This document shows, piece by piece, positions 34,555 to 43,304 of a stretch of 54,197 nt of DNA (its first letter is position 1; each line of letters opens with the position of its first letter). The stretch covers positions 1-54,197 of the forward strand of contig NZ_JAFMHJ010000023.1 of the NCBI RefSeq assembly GCF_017854565.1. Reading direction: 5' to 3'. Position numbers and translations under genes: made by a program. The notes under the pieces were generated by a model. It worked only from the letters and a program-made list of their open reading frames with translations. It searched no databases and was not told where the DNA came from. Source of the DNA: Yoonia sp. (GTDB taxonomy: Bacteria; Pseudomonadota; Alphaproteobacteria; Rhodobacterales; Rhodobacteraceae).

Positions 34555-35403
34555 TTAGCCGACGAATGCTTTTTCGATAACGAATTCGCCGGGTTCTGAG
34601 TTGGCGCCTTCGTGCAGGCCTGCCTTTTCCAGCAACGCCTTGATGTCTTTGTTGAACGCCAGCGAGCCACAGACCATTGCACGATCAGTTGCGGGGTTCA
34701 GGGGCGGCACGCCAAGATCGGTGAACAGGTCGCCGTTTTCGATCAGGGTCGTGATCCGGCCCATCTTGGGGCTTTGTTCGCGGGTCGTGGTCGGGTAATA
34801 TTTGATCTTGGCCAAGTTTTCGACACCCAGCAGTTCAATCATCATGTCGTCTTGTTTGATGCCCGCAATCAGATCGCGCCCGTAGGTCAGTTCGTTCACG
34901 TCGCGGCAGGTGTGGGTGATGATGACTTCGTCATAATTTTCATAGGTGTCCGGTTCGCGCAGCAATGATGCGAAGGGGGCAAAGCCGGTTCCGGTCGCAA
35001 AGAAATAAAGCCGCTTGCCCGGCAGCAGCGCATCATGCACCAGCGTGCCCACGGGTTTTGGCCGCAGGATGATCTCATCGCCGACCTGTATGTGCTGCAA
35101 TTTCGATGTCAACGGCCCGTCGGGGACCTTGATCGAGTAGAATTCCAGTTCCTCGTCCCAACTGGGCGAGGCGATGGAGTAGGCCCGCAGCAACGGTTTT
35201 TGCTTGCCTGTGTCGGGGTTCGGATCGCCCATCAGGCCGATCATGACAAATTCGCCGGATCGGAATCGCAGGGATTGCGGCCGGGTCACCCGAAACGAGA
35301 AAAGACGGTCGGTATAGTGCTGGACCTGCGTCACGGTTTGCGCGTCTGGCAGGGTCGGCACGGGTTTGGCGTTGGCTTGGGTCACGGGTGTCTGCTTTGT
35401 CAT
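34555..35403 (-). CDS. fpr: ferredoxin/flavodoxin-NADP+ reductase
   Basis: Fpr moves electrons between NADPH and ferredoxin or flavodoxin. From the ATG at 35403 the protein has 282 residues; the open frame upstream is not supported. The FAD site is RAYSIASPSWDEELEFYS (about residues 74-91), the NADP region is FFATGTGFAPFASLLREP (about residue 134) and MVCGSLAFNKDIKALLEK (about residue 245). The C-terminus ends EKAFVG, as in the bacterial subclass with an extended tail. It is the last gene of the sulfate-assimilation operon, 65 bp from DUF934. The sulfite reductase has no CysJ partner here, so Fpr with ferredoxin may provide its electrons. Confidence 0.9.
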   Translation of the reverse strand: MTKQTPVTQANAKPVPTLPDAQTVTQVQHYTDRLFSFRVTRPQSLRFRSGEFVMIGLMGDPNPDTGKQKPLLRAYSIASPSWDEELEFYSIKVPDGPLTSKLQHIQVGDEIILRPKPVGTLVHDALLPGKRLYFFATGTGFAPFASLLREPDTYENYDEVIITHTCRDVNELTYGRDLIAGIKQDDMMIELLGVENLAKIKYYPTTTREQSPKMGRITTLIENGDLFTDLGVPPLNPATDRAMVCGSLAFNKDIKALLEKAGLHEGANSEPGEFVIEKAFVG

Positions 35404-35468
35404 AGTGTCATTGCAGCCCTCTTGGGCCGCCCTCTGTCTTAGTCTTTGATGGGGAATTGCGAAAGGGG

Positions 35469-35870
35469 CTAGCCGCGCAGGCGGGCCTGATAGTTGTGGT
35501 TTTGCCAATCCGACCGGGCGAGCCATTGGTTTTGGGGTTGGCGTGCGGCAAGGGCGTCGGTTATTTCGACCTCGTCAAAGCCAGACCGGCGCGCCATGGC
35601 GTATTGGTCGGCAAGCACGTGGCCGCGCGCCCGCAGGCGCCCCGTGTAGCCCAGACGCCGCAGCAGGTTTGCCAGCGTAAAGCCGCGCCCATCGGCGGAG
35701 GACGGAAAGTCGATGCGGATCATGGGGGCATTGGCGAGCTGACCCAAGGTCGCAGGGTCCGTGTCAGAAGGCAGATCGACGCCATAGCCGCAGTCATTTG
35801 CGGCATGGCCTATGAAGCCGCCGGTCCAATCGTCGGCGGCAAAGCCGGTGTCGGTGACAATCACGCTCAT
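35469..35870 (-). CDS. DUF934 family protein of the sulfate-assimilation operon
   Basis: The 133-residue protein belongs to DUF934, encoded with cysH and cysI in many alphaproteobacteria. IRIDFPSSADGRGFTLANLL and LRRLGYTGRLRARGHVLADQ (about residues 52-91), followed by RRSGFDEVEITDAL, form the conserved core. It has no cofactor motif and its biochemical role is unknown. Its start overlaps the cysH stop by 4 bp, so expression is coupled to sulfate reduction. Confidence 0.85.
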   Translation of the reverse strand: MSVIVTDTGFAADDWTGGFIGHAANDCGYGVDLPSDTDPATLGQLANAPMIRIDFPSSADGRGFTLANLLRRLGYTGRLRARGHVLADQYAMARRSGFDEVEITDALAARQPQNQWLARSDWQNHNYQARLRG

Positions 35871-36586
35871 GCTGCTTTTCCTTCACGGACCATCGCGCCA
35901 TTTTCAAAATGGATGCCGCATTCGGTTTTTTCACTGTTCCGCCAGCGCCCGGACCGGGGGTCTTCGTGTTCGCCGACGCGGGTGGTGCAGGGCATGCAGC
36001 CGATCGAGGGATACCCTTTGGCGACCAGCGGATGCCGGGGCAGGTTGTGGGCGGTGATATAGGACTGAAGGTCGTCGCGGTCCCAGTTGGCCAGCGGATT
36101 GATCTTGATCCGGCGGGCTTCCTTTTCGAACAGGGGCAGGGCGGCACGTTGCCCGCCCTGATAGCGTTTGCGCCCGGTGATCCAGCCATCAAACCCTTGC
36201 AGGGCGTCTTCCAAGGGGCGGGTCTTGCGCAGATCGCAGCAGGCGTCGGTATCGGCCTGATGCAGCAAGCCGTCCACATCCATCGTCAGCAGCGCATCGC
36301 GCGACGGCGTGATCACGCGCACGTCCCCGAGCCCAAGCTGTTCGGACAGATCACGCTGGTAGGTCAGCGTTTCAGGAAACAGCATTTCGGTATCAAGAAA
36401 GATCACGGGCACGGATGTGTCGATTTGGGCGGCCATGTGCAACAGCACAACGCTTTCGGCGCCGAAAGAGGAGACGAGTGCGATCTTGGCGATTTCGGTG
36501 TCGTCAAGGGCGTGGCGCAGCACGGTTTGCGCATCGCTGTGGCGGTGCAGCAGGTTGCGGCGGTCTGCGATTTCTTTAAGCGGCAT
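35867..36586 (-). CDS. cysH: adenylylsulfate (APS) reductase CysH
   Basis: The 239-residue protein reduces activated sulfate to sulfite with thioredoxin. The ATG at 36586 overlaps the cysI stop by 11 bp. The PP-loop SSFGAESVVLLHMAA (residues 39-53) binds the nucleotide. The pairs C116/C117 (ACCDLRK) and C197/C200 (CMPC) hold a [4Fe-4S] cluster, which points to the APS-reducing type rather than the cluster-free PAPS reductase. The catalytic cysteine is in KTECGIH (C223). APS as substrate is therefore my inference from the cluster. Confidence 0.92.
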   Translation of the reverse strand: MPLKEIADRRNLLHRHSDAQTVLRHALDDTEIAKIALVSSFGAESVVLLHMAAQIDTSVPVIFLDTEMLFPETLTYQRDLSEQLGLGDVRVITPSRDALLTMDVDGLLHQADTDACCDLRKTRPLEDALQGFDGWITGRKRYQGGQRAALPLFEKEARRIKINPLANWDRDDLQSYITAHNLPRHPLVAKGYPSIGCMPCTTRVGEHEDPRSGRWRNSEKTECGIHFENGAMVREGKAA

Positions 36587-38246
36587 CTGCTTGGTCCTCG
36601 GCAGGGTAGAGAAGGGTTTTGAAAGGCGCCATGCCAAGACGGCGATAGGCCTGTAGAAATGTCTCGTTGGCATCCGTGCGCAGGTCGAGGTAGCCGGTGA
36701 CCAGCCGTTCGATGGCGGGCACGATGTCGGCGGCGCTAAAACCGGGCCCGGCGCGTTCGCCGATGGTTGTCGTTTGGGTGCCGTCGCCGCCAAGCGTGAT
36801 CTGATAATTTTCCACGCCCGCCCGGTCCAGCCCTAGAATACCGATGTGGCCGACATGGTGGTGGCCGCAGGCATTGATGCAGCCGCTGATCTTGATCTTG
36901 AGCGGGCCGATTTCATGTTCGAGCTTGAGAGCGTCAAAGCGGGTCGCGATGTCCTGGGCAATGGGGATGGAACGGGCCGTGGCCAGCGCGCAGTAATCCA
37001 TACCGGGGCAGGCGATGATATCGCTGACCAGCCCGATGTTCGCGGTCGCAAGGTCGGCGGCGCGCAAGGCGGCGTAGACGGCGGGCAGGTCCGATTGATG
37101 CACATGCGGCAGGATCACGTTCTGTTCGTGGCTGATCCGCAGTTCATTGTGCCCGTAGCGTTCGGCGATATCGGCCATGGCGCGCATCTGGTCGGATGTC
37201 GCGTCGCCGGGTGTGGCGCCGTGTTTCTTGATGCTGATCGACACGATGGCGTAGCCGGGCGCCTTGTGGGCGGCGAGGTTCGTGTCGGTCCATGACCGGA
37301 AGGCGGGGTTCGCAAGGCGGGCGGCCTGATATCCATCGCTGGATTTCACGGCAAAAGCGGGCGGGGCGAAGGCTGTTTCGATCACGGCCAGCAGCGCCTG
37401 ATCATGGCCGGTAAACGTGGGACGGATCGCGGCAAAACGGTCTTCGACCAGCGTTTGAATTTTCTCGAGCCCATTTTCATGCACGGTGATCTTGATCCGC
37501 GCCTTGTATTTGTTATCGCGGCGGCCCAGCAGGTTGTAGACGCTGACGATCGCCTCGCAATAGGGCAATAGATCAGCCTTGGGCAGGAAATCCCGCAGGA
37601 CCTTGCCGACCATAGGCGTGCGGCCAAGGCCACCGCCGACGATCACCTCGAACCCCGGTTCGCCTGCGGCGTTGCGGACCATGCGCAGGCCGATGTCATG
37701 GGCGCGCGTCACGGCGCGGTCTTCGGTGGCACCGGTCACGGCGATTTTGAATTTGCGCGGCAGAAACTGGAATTCAGGATGGTCGGTCGACCACTGGCGA
37801 AGCAGTTCGGCGATGGCGCGCGGGTCTTCGATTTCGTCGGCGGCAGCACCCGCAAAATGGTCGGCGGTGACATTGCGGATCGTGTTGCCGGACGTCTGGA
37901 TCGCGTGCATGCCCACATCGGCCAGCGCCGCAAGCATGTCAGGCACATCGCGCAGTTCGGGCCAGTTGTACTGGATGTTCTGGCGGGTCGTGAAGTGGCC
38001 ATAGCCCTTGTCCCAACGGTCGGCGATATAGGCCAGCTGACGCATCTGGACCGCGTTGAGCGTGCCATAAGGGACAGCGACGCGCAGCATATAGGCGTGC
38101 AGTTGCAGATAAAGGCCGTTCATCAGGCGCAGCGGCTTGAATTCGTCCTCGGTCAGGGACCCGTCGATACGGCGTTCCACCTGGCCACGGAACTGGGCCA
38201 CGCGGTTGCGCACAAAAGCTTCGTCGAAGTCGTTGTAAACATACAT
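36576..38246 (-). CDS. cysI: sulfite reductase hemoprotein (ferredoxin-type, nitrite/sulfite reductase family)
   Basis: The enzyme reduces sulfite to sulfide by six electrons at a siroheme-[4Fe-4S] centre. The 556-residue protein has both halves of the family: the N-terminal half has GHFTTRQNIQYNWPEL and the C-terminal half has the cluster cysteines CPGMDYC and CINACGHHHVGHIGILG (CX5C...CX3C). The YNDFDEAFVRNRVAQFRGQ start is typical of alphaproteobacterial CysI. Siroheme would come from CysG, encoded upstream in the same operon. No flavoprotein subunit (CysJ) is encoded here, so ferredoxin is the likely donor. Confidence 0.93.
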   Translation of the reverse strand: MYVYNDFDEAFVRNRVAQFRGQVERRIDGSLTEDEFKPLRLMNGLYLQLHAYMLRVAVPYGTLNAVQMRQLAYIADRWDKGYGHFTTRQNIQYNWPELRDVPDMLAALADVGMHAIQTSGNTIRNVTADHFAGAAADEIEDPRAIAELLRQWSTDHPEFQFLPRKFKIAVTGATEDRAVTRAHDIGLRMVRNAAGEPGFEVIVGGGLGRTPMVGKVLRDFLPKADLLPYCEAIVSVYNLLGRRDNKYKARIKITVHENGLEKIQTLVEDRFAAIRPTFTGHDQALLAVIETAFAPPAFAVKSSDGYQAARLANPAFRSWTDTNLAAHKAPGYAIVSISIKKHGATPGDATSDQMRAMADIAERYGHNELRISHEQNVILPHVHQSDLPAVYAALRAADLATANIGLVSDIIACPGMDYCALATARSIPIAQDIATRFDALKLEHEIGPLKIKISGCINACGHHHVGHIGILGLDRAGVENYQITLGGDGTQTTTIGERAGPGFSAADIVPAIERLVTGYLDLRTDANETFLQAYRRLGMAPFKTLLYPAEDQADAA

Positions 38247-38248
38247 GA

Positions 38249-38548
38249 TTAAAGGTCTACCTGTTTGCCGTGAGCATAGTTTGAGGGGCCGCGCGTGCGG
38301 AACGCCTCGCGGAAGTGGGTGGGTTGGGGGCCGTTAGCGCCAGCTGCCGCATCGGCCAGATAGGCCCCTGCAATTTCGCTTTGCCGGGACAGTGCCTCGA
38401 GTAGGCGCAGGTCGGCGTGGGCTTCGTCGGTCATCAGCTCCGCCTCGGCGATATCGCGGGTCCAGCGGTCGTCAATGGTCAGCCAGACGGCATCGCCTTC
38501 GAGCAATGCGTTTGCGGTGACAACTTTGGGCTTGAATGCGCGGCTCAT
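38249..38548 (-). CDS. DUF2849 family protein of the sulfate-assimilation operon
   Basis: The 99-residue protein starts at 38548 (MSRAFKPKVVTANALLEGDAV), overlapping the cysG stop by 4 bp. It belongs to DUF2849, which accompanies cysI and cysG in alphaproteobacteria. TIDDRWTRDIAEAELMTDEAH and the tail THFREAFRTRGPSNY form the conserved parts. It lies 2 bp before cysI, so the three genes are translated as a block. Role unknown; a small factor for siroheme delivery to CysI is one possibility from context. Confidence 0.85.
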   Translation of the reverse strand: MSRAFKPKVVTANALLEGDAVWLTIDDRWTRDIAEAELMTDEAHADLRLLEALSRQSEIAGAYLADAAAGANGPQPTHFREAFRTRGPSNYAHGKQVDL

Positions 38549-39954
38549 GATGTGGCCTCCAGCGGTTGGGTCAGGGGTGTTTGGCGCGCGGCCTGCTGTG
38601 CATGACGCGGGGCGAGGCCGTAGAATGTGATGGCAGGACCCGTGAGATTGGCGCGGCTCATGGTGGGTTCCATTTCGACCAGGGTCGTGGCGATGACCCG
38701 TTGATCGGCCCGGCTGACATTTTCGATGATCGTCACGGGGGTCGCGGGATTGGCGCCGTGCATCAGCAGGCGGCCCTGAATGAAGCGGGCGGATTTCTTG
38801 CCCATATAGATCGCGGCAACTTCGCCGGGTTGCGCCAGTGCTTTCCAATCGTGATCCGCATAGCCTTTGGTGTCGTGGCCGGTGATTAGGCGGACGGCAG
38901 AGTTGCGGTTCCGCTTTGTCAGGCTTTGCCCAATGTTGGCGACTGCGGCCGAGGCGGCGGTGATGCCGGGAATGATGCGGTAGGTCAGACCAGCGGCTTC
39001 TATCGCGGCAATTTCTTCGTCGAGGCGGCCAAAGACGGTGGGATCACCGGCCTTGAGGCGGACCACATAGGCCCCGTTCCGGGCATGTTCAACGATCAGC
39101 GCGTCGATGTCGGATTGGGCCATGGCGGTGCCGAACCCTTCCTTGCCGGCGTCAATGATGATGGCTTCGCGGCGGGCCAGTTCTAGGATTTCGGGGGTGA
39201 CCAAGCGGTCGTGGATAACGACGTCGGCCTTGTCGAGCGCGTTGCGGGCTTTGAGTGTCAGTAACTCTGGGTCCCCCGGTCCTGCGCCGACAAGGTCAAC
39301 ATGTCCGGCGGTGTGAGTGGCCGTGGTATGGGTGTCGAGAAGGATTTCCAACGCTTTTTGAACGCCACTTTCCCCATCATTTTCAAGTGCTTTTGGTCCT
39401 GTATTGAAGTAAAATTCCGACCAGAAATCGCGCCGCTTGCGACCCATCGGCAGCACGTCCACCGCGTGCCGGAAGGTTTTGCCGATGCGCGCCAGCACGC
39501 CAAGTGATGTCGGCAGGCGCGCTTCTAGGTCGGCCTTGATGGCGCGGGCCAGAACCGGGGCCGCACCTTCGGTGCCGATCGCAATGGTGACGGGGTCACG
39601 GTCCACGATGGCGGGGGTGATGAACTGACTGTCGGCAAGGTTATCGACGATATTCACCAGCGCACCTTCGGCATGGGCGATGGCGGCGGCGCGGGCGTCT
39701 TCGGTGGCGTTTTCGTTGGCCGCATAAAACAGTGCAGCACAAAGCGCATCGCCGGGTTCCATGGCGCGGGTGATGATCCGCAGCTTGCCCTGGGCCGCCC
39801 AGCGGTGAATTTCAGGCGCGATTTGCGCTGCAATAACAGTGAGGTGCGCCTGCGTCTTCATCAGCAGGCGCAGTTTGGCCATGGCGGCATCGCCACCGCC
39901 CGACAGGACAATGCGGCGGCCTGCTACGGCGAGGAAAATTGGAAAGTGCTGCAT
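38545..39954 (-). CDS. cysG: siroheme synthase CysG (trifunctional)
   Basis: CysG turns uroporphyrinogen III into siroheme, the cofactor of CysI. From the ATG at 39954 the protein has 469 residues. The N-terminal half (about residues 1-210) is the dehydrogenase/ferrochelatase with the NAD loop VLSGGGDAAMAK and FITPAIVDRDPVTIAIGTEG. The C-terminal half is the SAM uroporphyrinogen III methyltransferase with LVGAGPGDPELLTLKARNAL, VRLKAGDPTVFGRLDEEI and PGITAASAAVANIG. It is first in the operon. A 13-bp dyad (39985-39997) lies 30 bp upstream, between it and the divergent Lrp gene. Confidence 0.94.
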   Translation of the reverse strand: MQHFPIFLAVAGRRIVLSGGGDAAMAKLRLLMKTQAHLTVIAAQIAPEIHRWAAQGKLRIITRAMEPGDALCAALFYAANENATEDARAAAIAHAEGALVNIVDNLADSQFITPAIVDRDPVTIAIGTEGAAPVLARAIKADLEARLPTSLGVLARIGKTFRHAVDVLPMGRKRRDFWSEFYFNTGPKALENDGESGVQKALEILLDTHTTATHTAGHVDLVGAGPGDPELLTLKARNALDKADVVIHDRLVTPEILELARREAIIIDAGKEGFGTAMAQSDIDALIVEHARNGAYVVRLKAGDPTVFGRLDEEIAAIEAAGLTYRIIPGITAASAAVANIGQSLTKRNRNSAVRLITGHDTKGYADHDWKALAQPGEVAAIYMGKKSARFIQGRLLMHGANPATPVTIIENVSRADQRVIATTLVEMEPTMSRANLTGPAITFYGLAPRHAQQAARQTPLTQPLEATS

Positions 39955-39984
39955 GACGAACCTCTGATTTCTTCTCTTCAATAT

Positions 39985-39997
39985 AGAATATTATTCT
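39985..39997. promoter_or_regulatory. dyad between cysG and the Lrp regulator, candidate operator
   Basis: AGAATA-T-TATTCT is a perfect dyad with a central base, flanked by A/T-rich DNA in the 135-bp divergent region. It lies about 30 bp upstream of the cysG start and about 95 bp upstream of the Lrp start, so it could be the operator through which the Lrp-type protein controls both. This is inference from position and symmetry. Confidence 0.55.
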
Positions 39998-40089
39998 GTT
40001 ACTTGCTGCCCCCTGCGGCTAAGTAAGGATGATTGTTCTGACTTGGCGTGAATTTGGACTGCCCGTCCTGTGAAATTGGAGAAATGAGA

Positions 40090-40551
40090 ATGTCAGTGCG
40101 CATTGATGCCACGGATCGGAAGATTTTAGCGGCCTTGCAGGCGGATGCGGCGCAGTCACTGGATGAAATTGCCAAGACTGTCGGGTCATCAAAGACGCCG
40201 GTTTGGAACCGAATCCGCAAGCTGCGCGAGGCGGGTATCATCGGCCAGCAGACGGTCTTGCTGGATGCAGAGGCGCTGGGGTTCGAGGCGTGTTTTTTCG
40301 TGCTGATCCGCACATCGGAACATGATGCGGACTGGCAAGGGCGGTTTCTTAAGGCGTTGAAATCGCGTGCAGAAGTCCAGGAGGCGCATCGGCTGGCGGG
40401 GGATATTGATTACATCCTGAAAGTGCGGGTCAAGAATGCGCGGGCCTATGACGCCTTTTATCAGGCGCTGATTTCAGAGGTGAAGGTGCATAATGTGACC
40501 GCACTTTTGTCGATGGAAGAGATCAAATCGACGGTCGCGCTGCCGCTTTAG
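40090..40551 (+). CDS. Lrp/AsnC family transcriptional regulator
   Basis: The ATG at 40090 is preceded by GGAGAAATGAGA and gives 153 residues. The N-terminal helix-turn-helix (about residues 6-56) reads IDATDRKILAALQADAAQ and KTPVWNRIRKLREAGII, close to the Lrp pattern. The C-terminal RAM/AsnC ligand domain has VQEAHRLAGDIDYILKVRV. It is divergent from the cysG operon, sharing a 135-bp promoter region with a dyad operator. It is likely the local regulator of sulfate assimilation. The small-molecule ligand is unknown; an amino acid or sulfur compound is plausible. Confidence 0.9.
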   Translation: MSVRIDATDRKILAALQADAAQSLDEIAKTVGSSKTPVWNRIRKLREAGIIGQQTVLLDAEALGFEACFFVLIRTSEHDADWQGRFLKALKSRAEVQEAHRLAGDIDYILKVRVKNARAYDAFYQALISEVKVHNVTALLSMEEIKSTVALPL

Positions 40552-40564
40552 CCCGATCCGGGGA

Positions 40565-41935
40565 TCATCGGTTGCGGGCCAGCGGCCTGACCCGGGTTTC
40601 GACATAGGCGATCAGCATATCGGCGATATCTTTGCGGGTCGCCTTTTCTATCCCTTCGAGACCGGGAGAGGAGTTTACCTCGAGCACTTTGGGGCCGGTG
40701 CTGCTTTCCAGAATATCGACGCCTGCGAAAGACAGCCCCAGGGTCCGGGACGCCCGCTGTGCGACGTCGCGCAACTCTTTTGAGATGCGCACTTTGCTTG
40801 CGGTGCCGCCACGGTGCAGATTTGAGCGGAATTCGCCGTCGCCGGCCTGGCGTTTGATCGCGCCGACGACCTTGTTGCCGATCACAAGGCACCGGGTGTC
40901 GGCGCCTGCGGCCTCTTTCACGAACTCTTGGATCAGGAAGTTTGCGTCAAGGCCGCGAAACGCATCCACAAGGCTTTCGGCGGCTTTCCTGGTTTCGGCG
41001 AGCACGACGCCGCGGCCTTGGGTTGAGGACAGCAGTTTGACGACGGCGGGCGCGCCGCCGACCAGTTCGATCAGGTGTTTGGTGTCTTTGGGCGAATGGG
41101 CAAAGGCGGTGACGGGGGTGCCGATATTAGCCCCCGCAAGGATCTGGTGGGCCAGCAGTTTGTCACGCGATGCGCCGATGGCGTCGGCGGTGTTCACGCA
41201 GTAGGCGCCGGTGTTGGCGAACTGTCGCAGAACCGCCATGCCATAGGCCGTGGTCGAGGCGCCAATCCGGGGAATAACCGCATCGTATCGCGGCAGGGGC
41301 GCGCCGTCGTAGTGGATCTCTGGGTCGATTCCACCCATTTTCAGGTAGCAGCGCAGGGTATTGATCGCCTCGATCGTGTGGCCGCGTTTTTGCGCGGCTT
41401 CCATGATGCGGGTGCTGCTGTAATTGGTCGGCTCCCGCGTGAGAAGTGCGATACGCAGCGGGCGGTCGATTGCGGGGCCGGTGGGGACGTTTTTATAAAG
41501 GTCATACGACAACTGCGGTTGCAGAAAGGAATGGTTGGGGTCGACGATCATGTCGTCGGCAATGCCCGCGCGCCCCAACAGCATCCGATAGGTCATGTTT
41601 TCACGGTTGGTCAACGTGACCTCGACTGGCCAGCGGCGACCGGCCATTTCTATTTGCGTTTCAATGACATAGCGCAGTTCTGTTTCGCCATTCGAACTGG
41701 TCACGCTGCGCCGGTCGATCACGGGGGCGGAGCATGTGATTTCATAGCTGGGCTGTTCGGGGTTGGGCTGAATCAAAAACCTGACCTGTGGCTTGGCATG
41801 CGAGCCAAAGGGTTCGATCACGGAGGCATGCAGCGCGGATGTCTTTGCGCCGGTGTCGACCTTTGCCTTGATCGCCCGGAGGCCCAATTGCGGCAGGGCG
41901 AGCCACTCTTCCCAGCCGAGTTTGAAATCTTGCAC
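40565..41935 (-). CDS. RimB-RimK fusion: retropepsin-like domain with RimK-type glutamate ligase
   Basis: The best start is GTG at 41935, preceded by AGGAGGCATCCGACA, giving 456 residues. Residues about 1-135 are a RimK-associated retropepsin-like domain (RimB/DUF785) with the aspartic motif KVDTGAKTSALHASV (D27). From about residue 155 the RimK-type ATP-grasp ligase follows: LRIALLTREP, GASRDKLLAHQILAGANIG, VVKLLSSTQGRGVVL and ILESSTGPKVLEVNSSPGLE. RimK adds glutamates to ribosomal protein S6 in E. coli, and RimB is a proteolytic partner encoded separately in pseudomonads. Fusion suggests the two act on the same target. The target here is unknown. Confidence 0.85.
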   Translation of the reverse strand: MQDFKLGWEEWLALPQLGLRAIKAKVDTGAKTSALHASVIEPFGSHAKPQVRFLIQPNPEQPSYEITCSAPVIDRRSVTSSNGETELRYVIETQIEMAGRRWPVEVTLTNRENMTYRMLLGRAGIADDMIVDPNHSFLQPQLSYDLYKNVPTGPAIDRPLRIALLTREPTNYSSTRIMEAAQKRGHTIEAINTLRCYLKMGGIDPEIHYDGAPLPRYDAVIPRIGASTTAYGMAVLRQFANTGAYCVNTADAIGASRDKLLAHQILAGANIGTPVTAFAHSPKDTKHLIELVGGAPAVVKLLSSTQGRGVVLAETRKAAESLVDAFRGLDANFLIQEFVKEAAGADTRCLVIGNKVVGAIKRQAGDGEFRSNLHRGGTASKVRISKELRDVAQRASRTLGLSFAGVDILESSTGPKVLEVNSSPGLEGIEKATRKDIADMLIAYVETRVRPLARNR

Positions 41936-42080
41936 TGTCGGATGCCTCCTGGAGGGGTGATTGGTTTGACCTGGCAATTGACCCTATGCCACCGGAATTG
42001 CGGCATGGCCGTTGCGCGCTGGGTAGCTGGTCGCGGGGGAAGTTCAAGCGAAAACGTGGCTGTCGGTGCGGCCTGCGAAT

Positions 42081-43244
42081 TTACGTGCGGACCATCAACC
42101 GGCTGAGCCCGTGGAAGTGATAGACGTCACCATATTGGGGGGGCTGGACCAGCCGCAGGGTCGGGCAGCGGGCGAACAGGATTTGCAGTGCGATGCGCAA
42201 TTCCAGCCGGGCCAGTGGTGCGCCGACGCAGAAATGGATACCGCCGCCGAAGCTGGTGTTTTGGGGGCCTTTGCGGGCCGGATCAAAGACGTCGGGGTTT
42301 GGATATGCGGCTGGGTCCCGGTTGGCGGCCCCCAGCAGGCAGGCGATCTGATCGCCGCGTTTGAAGCCGTGCGCGCCCAGCGTCACATCGTCGTAAACCC
42401 AGCGGGTGAACATATGGAGCGGCGGGTCGTGGCGTATGATCTCTTCGATGCAGGGGGCGGTTATGGTGCGGATATTTTGTTCCAGCAGGGTTTTGGTTCC
42501 ATTGCCCAGCGTATGCACCGTGGCCTCGTGTCCGGCGTTCAGAAGCAGGATGCAGGTGGTGATCAGCTCGTCCTCGGTCAAGCGGTCGCCGTCTTGTTCG
42601 GCGGCGATCAGCGTCGAGATGAGGTCATCGGCGGGCGTTTTGCGGCGTTTGGCGATATAGCTGCGCATGAAGGCCGTGAAATCGTTTGTGGCGGCGATGG
42701 CGGCGGCTTCGATTTGGGGGGTGCGCCGGGCCTGATACATGGCGACCATCGCGTTTGACCAGCGCAGCAGATCATCGGCGCGATCTTCGGGCACACCAAG
42801 CAGGCGGGAAATGATGACGACGGGCACCGGCTGGGCGTAGGCGGTCAGGAGATCGAAGGGCGCATCGGGAAAACGGTCGATCAGGTCATGGCAAAGCTGG
42901 GTGATCTGGGGGTCCAGTGCGGCAATCGTGCGGCTGGTAAAGGCGCGCAGCACCAGTGACCGCAAGCGCGTGTGGACCGGGGGTTCGCGTTCGAGCATCG
43001 AGTGCGCTTCGACCGCATAGAACGGTGCGAGGTGGTCGGGGATGTCGGGGGCCCGTTCGGCTGGGCATTCGCGGCCCATGCGCCGATCACGCAGGACCGC
43101 GTGCACCGCGTGATGCGATACCGCGCAGGCCATGTTGTAGTCGTCCCACCAGATGAAATCGCCCGCTGCCCGCGCCCGATCATAAAACGGGTAGGGGTTT
43201 TGGACAAAGGCGGGGTCAGTGGGTGATTGAGACAGGCGTTGCAT
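42081..43244 (-). CDS. cytochrome P450
   Basis: From the ATG at 43244 the protein has 387 residues, normal for a soluble bacterial P450. The heme-thiolate loop is FGGGIHFCVGAPLARLE (C339). The I-helix oxygen motif is LLLNAGHEATV (AGxxT). The ExxR pair is in IEEIIRHDPPLHM, with TRWVYDDVTLGA after it. It resembles soluble class I P450s that need a ferredoxin and reductase. No ferredoxin gene adjoins it, so the redox partner is unknown (fpr at 34555 is one candidate). Its substrate cannot be inferred. It is divergent from dctB with 60 bp between starts. Confidence 0.9.
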   Translation of the reverse strand: MQRLSQSPTDPAFVQNPYPFYDRARAAGDFIWWDDYNMACAVSHHAVHAVLRDRRMGRECPAERAPDIPDHLAPFYAVEAHSMLEREPPVHTRLRSLVLRAFTSRTIAALDPQITQLCHDLIDRFPDAPFDLLTAYAQPVPVVIISRLLGVPEDRADDLLRWSNAMVAMYQARRTPQIEAAAIAATNDFTAFMRSYIAKRRKTPADDLISTLIAAEQDGDRLTEDELITTCILLLNAGHEATVHTLGNGTKTLLEQNIRTITAPCIEEIIRHDPPLHMFTRWVYDDVTLGAHGFKRGDQIACLLGAANRDPAAYPNPDVFDPARKGPQNTSFGGGIHFCVGAPLARLELRIALQILFARCPTLRLVQPPQYGDVYHFHGLSRLMVRT

Positions 43245-43304
43245 GATCGCAGCTTTGACCGGCCTGTCTGGCCAATGCAAGCGCGGGTGGATAAACAAGC
43301 GGTC

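Noticed and set aside
41936..41977. Upstream TTG start for the RimB-RimK fusion
   Set aside because: The AGGAGG ribosome site lies between it and the GTG at 41935, so the GTG is the better start.
42081..43244. The P450 as part of a biosynthetic gene cluster
   Set aside because: No synthase, transporter or tailoring enzymes adjoin it; the neighbours are RimB-RimK and dctB.
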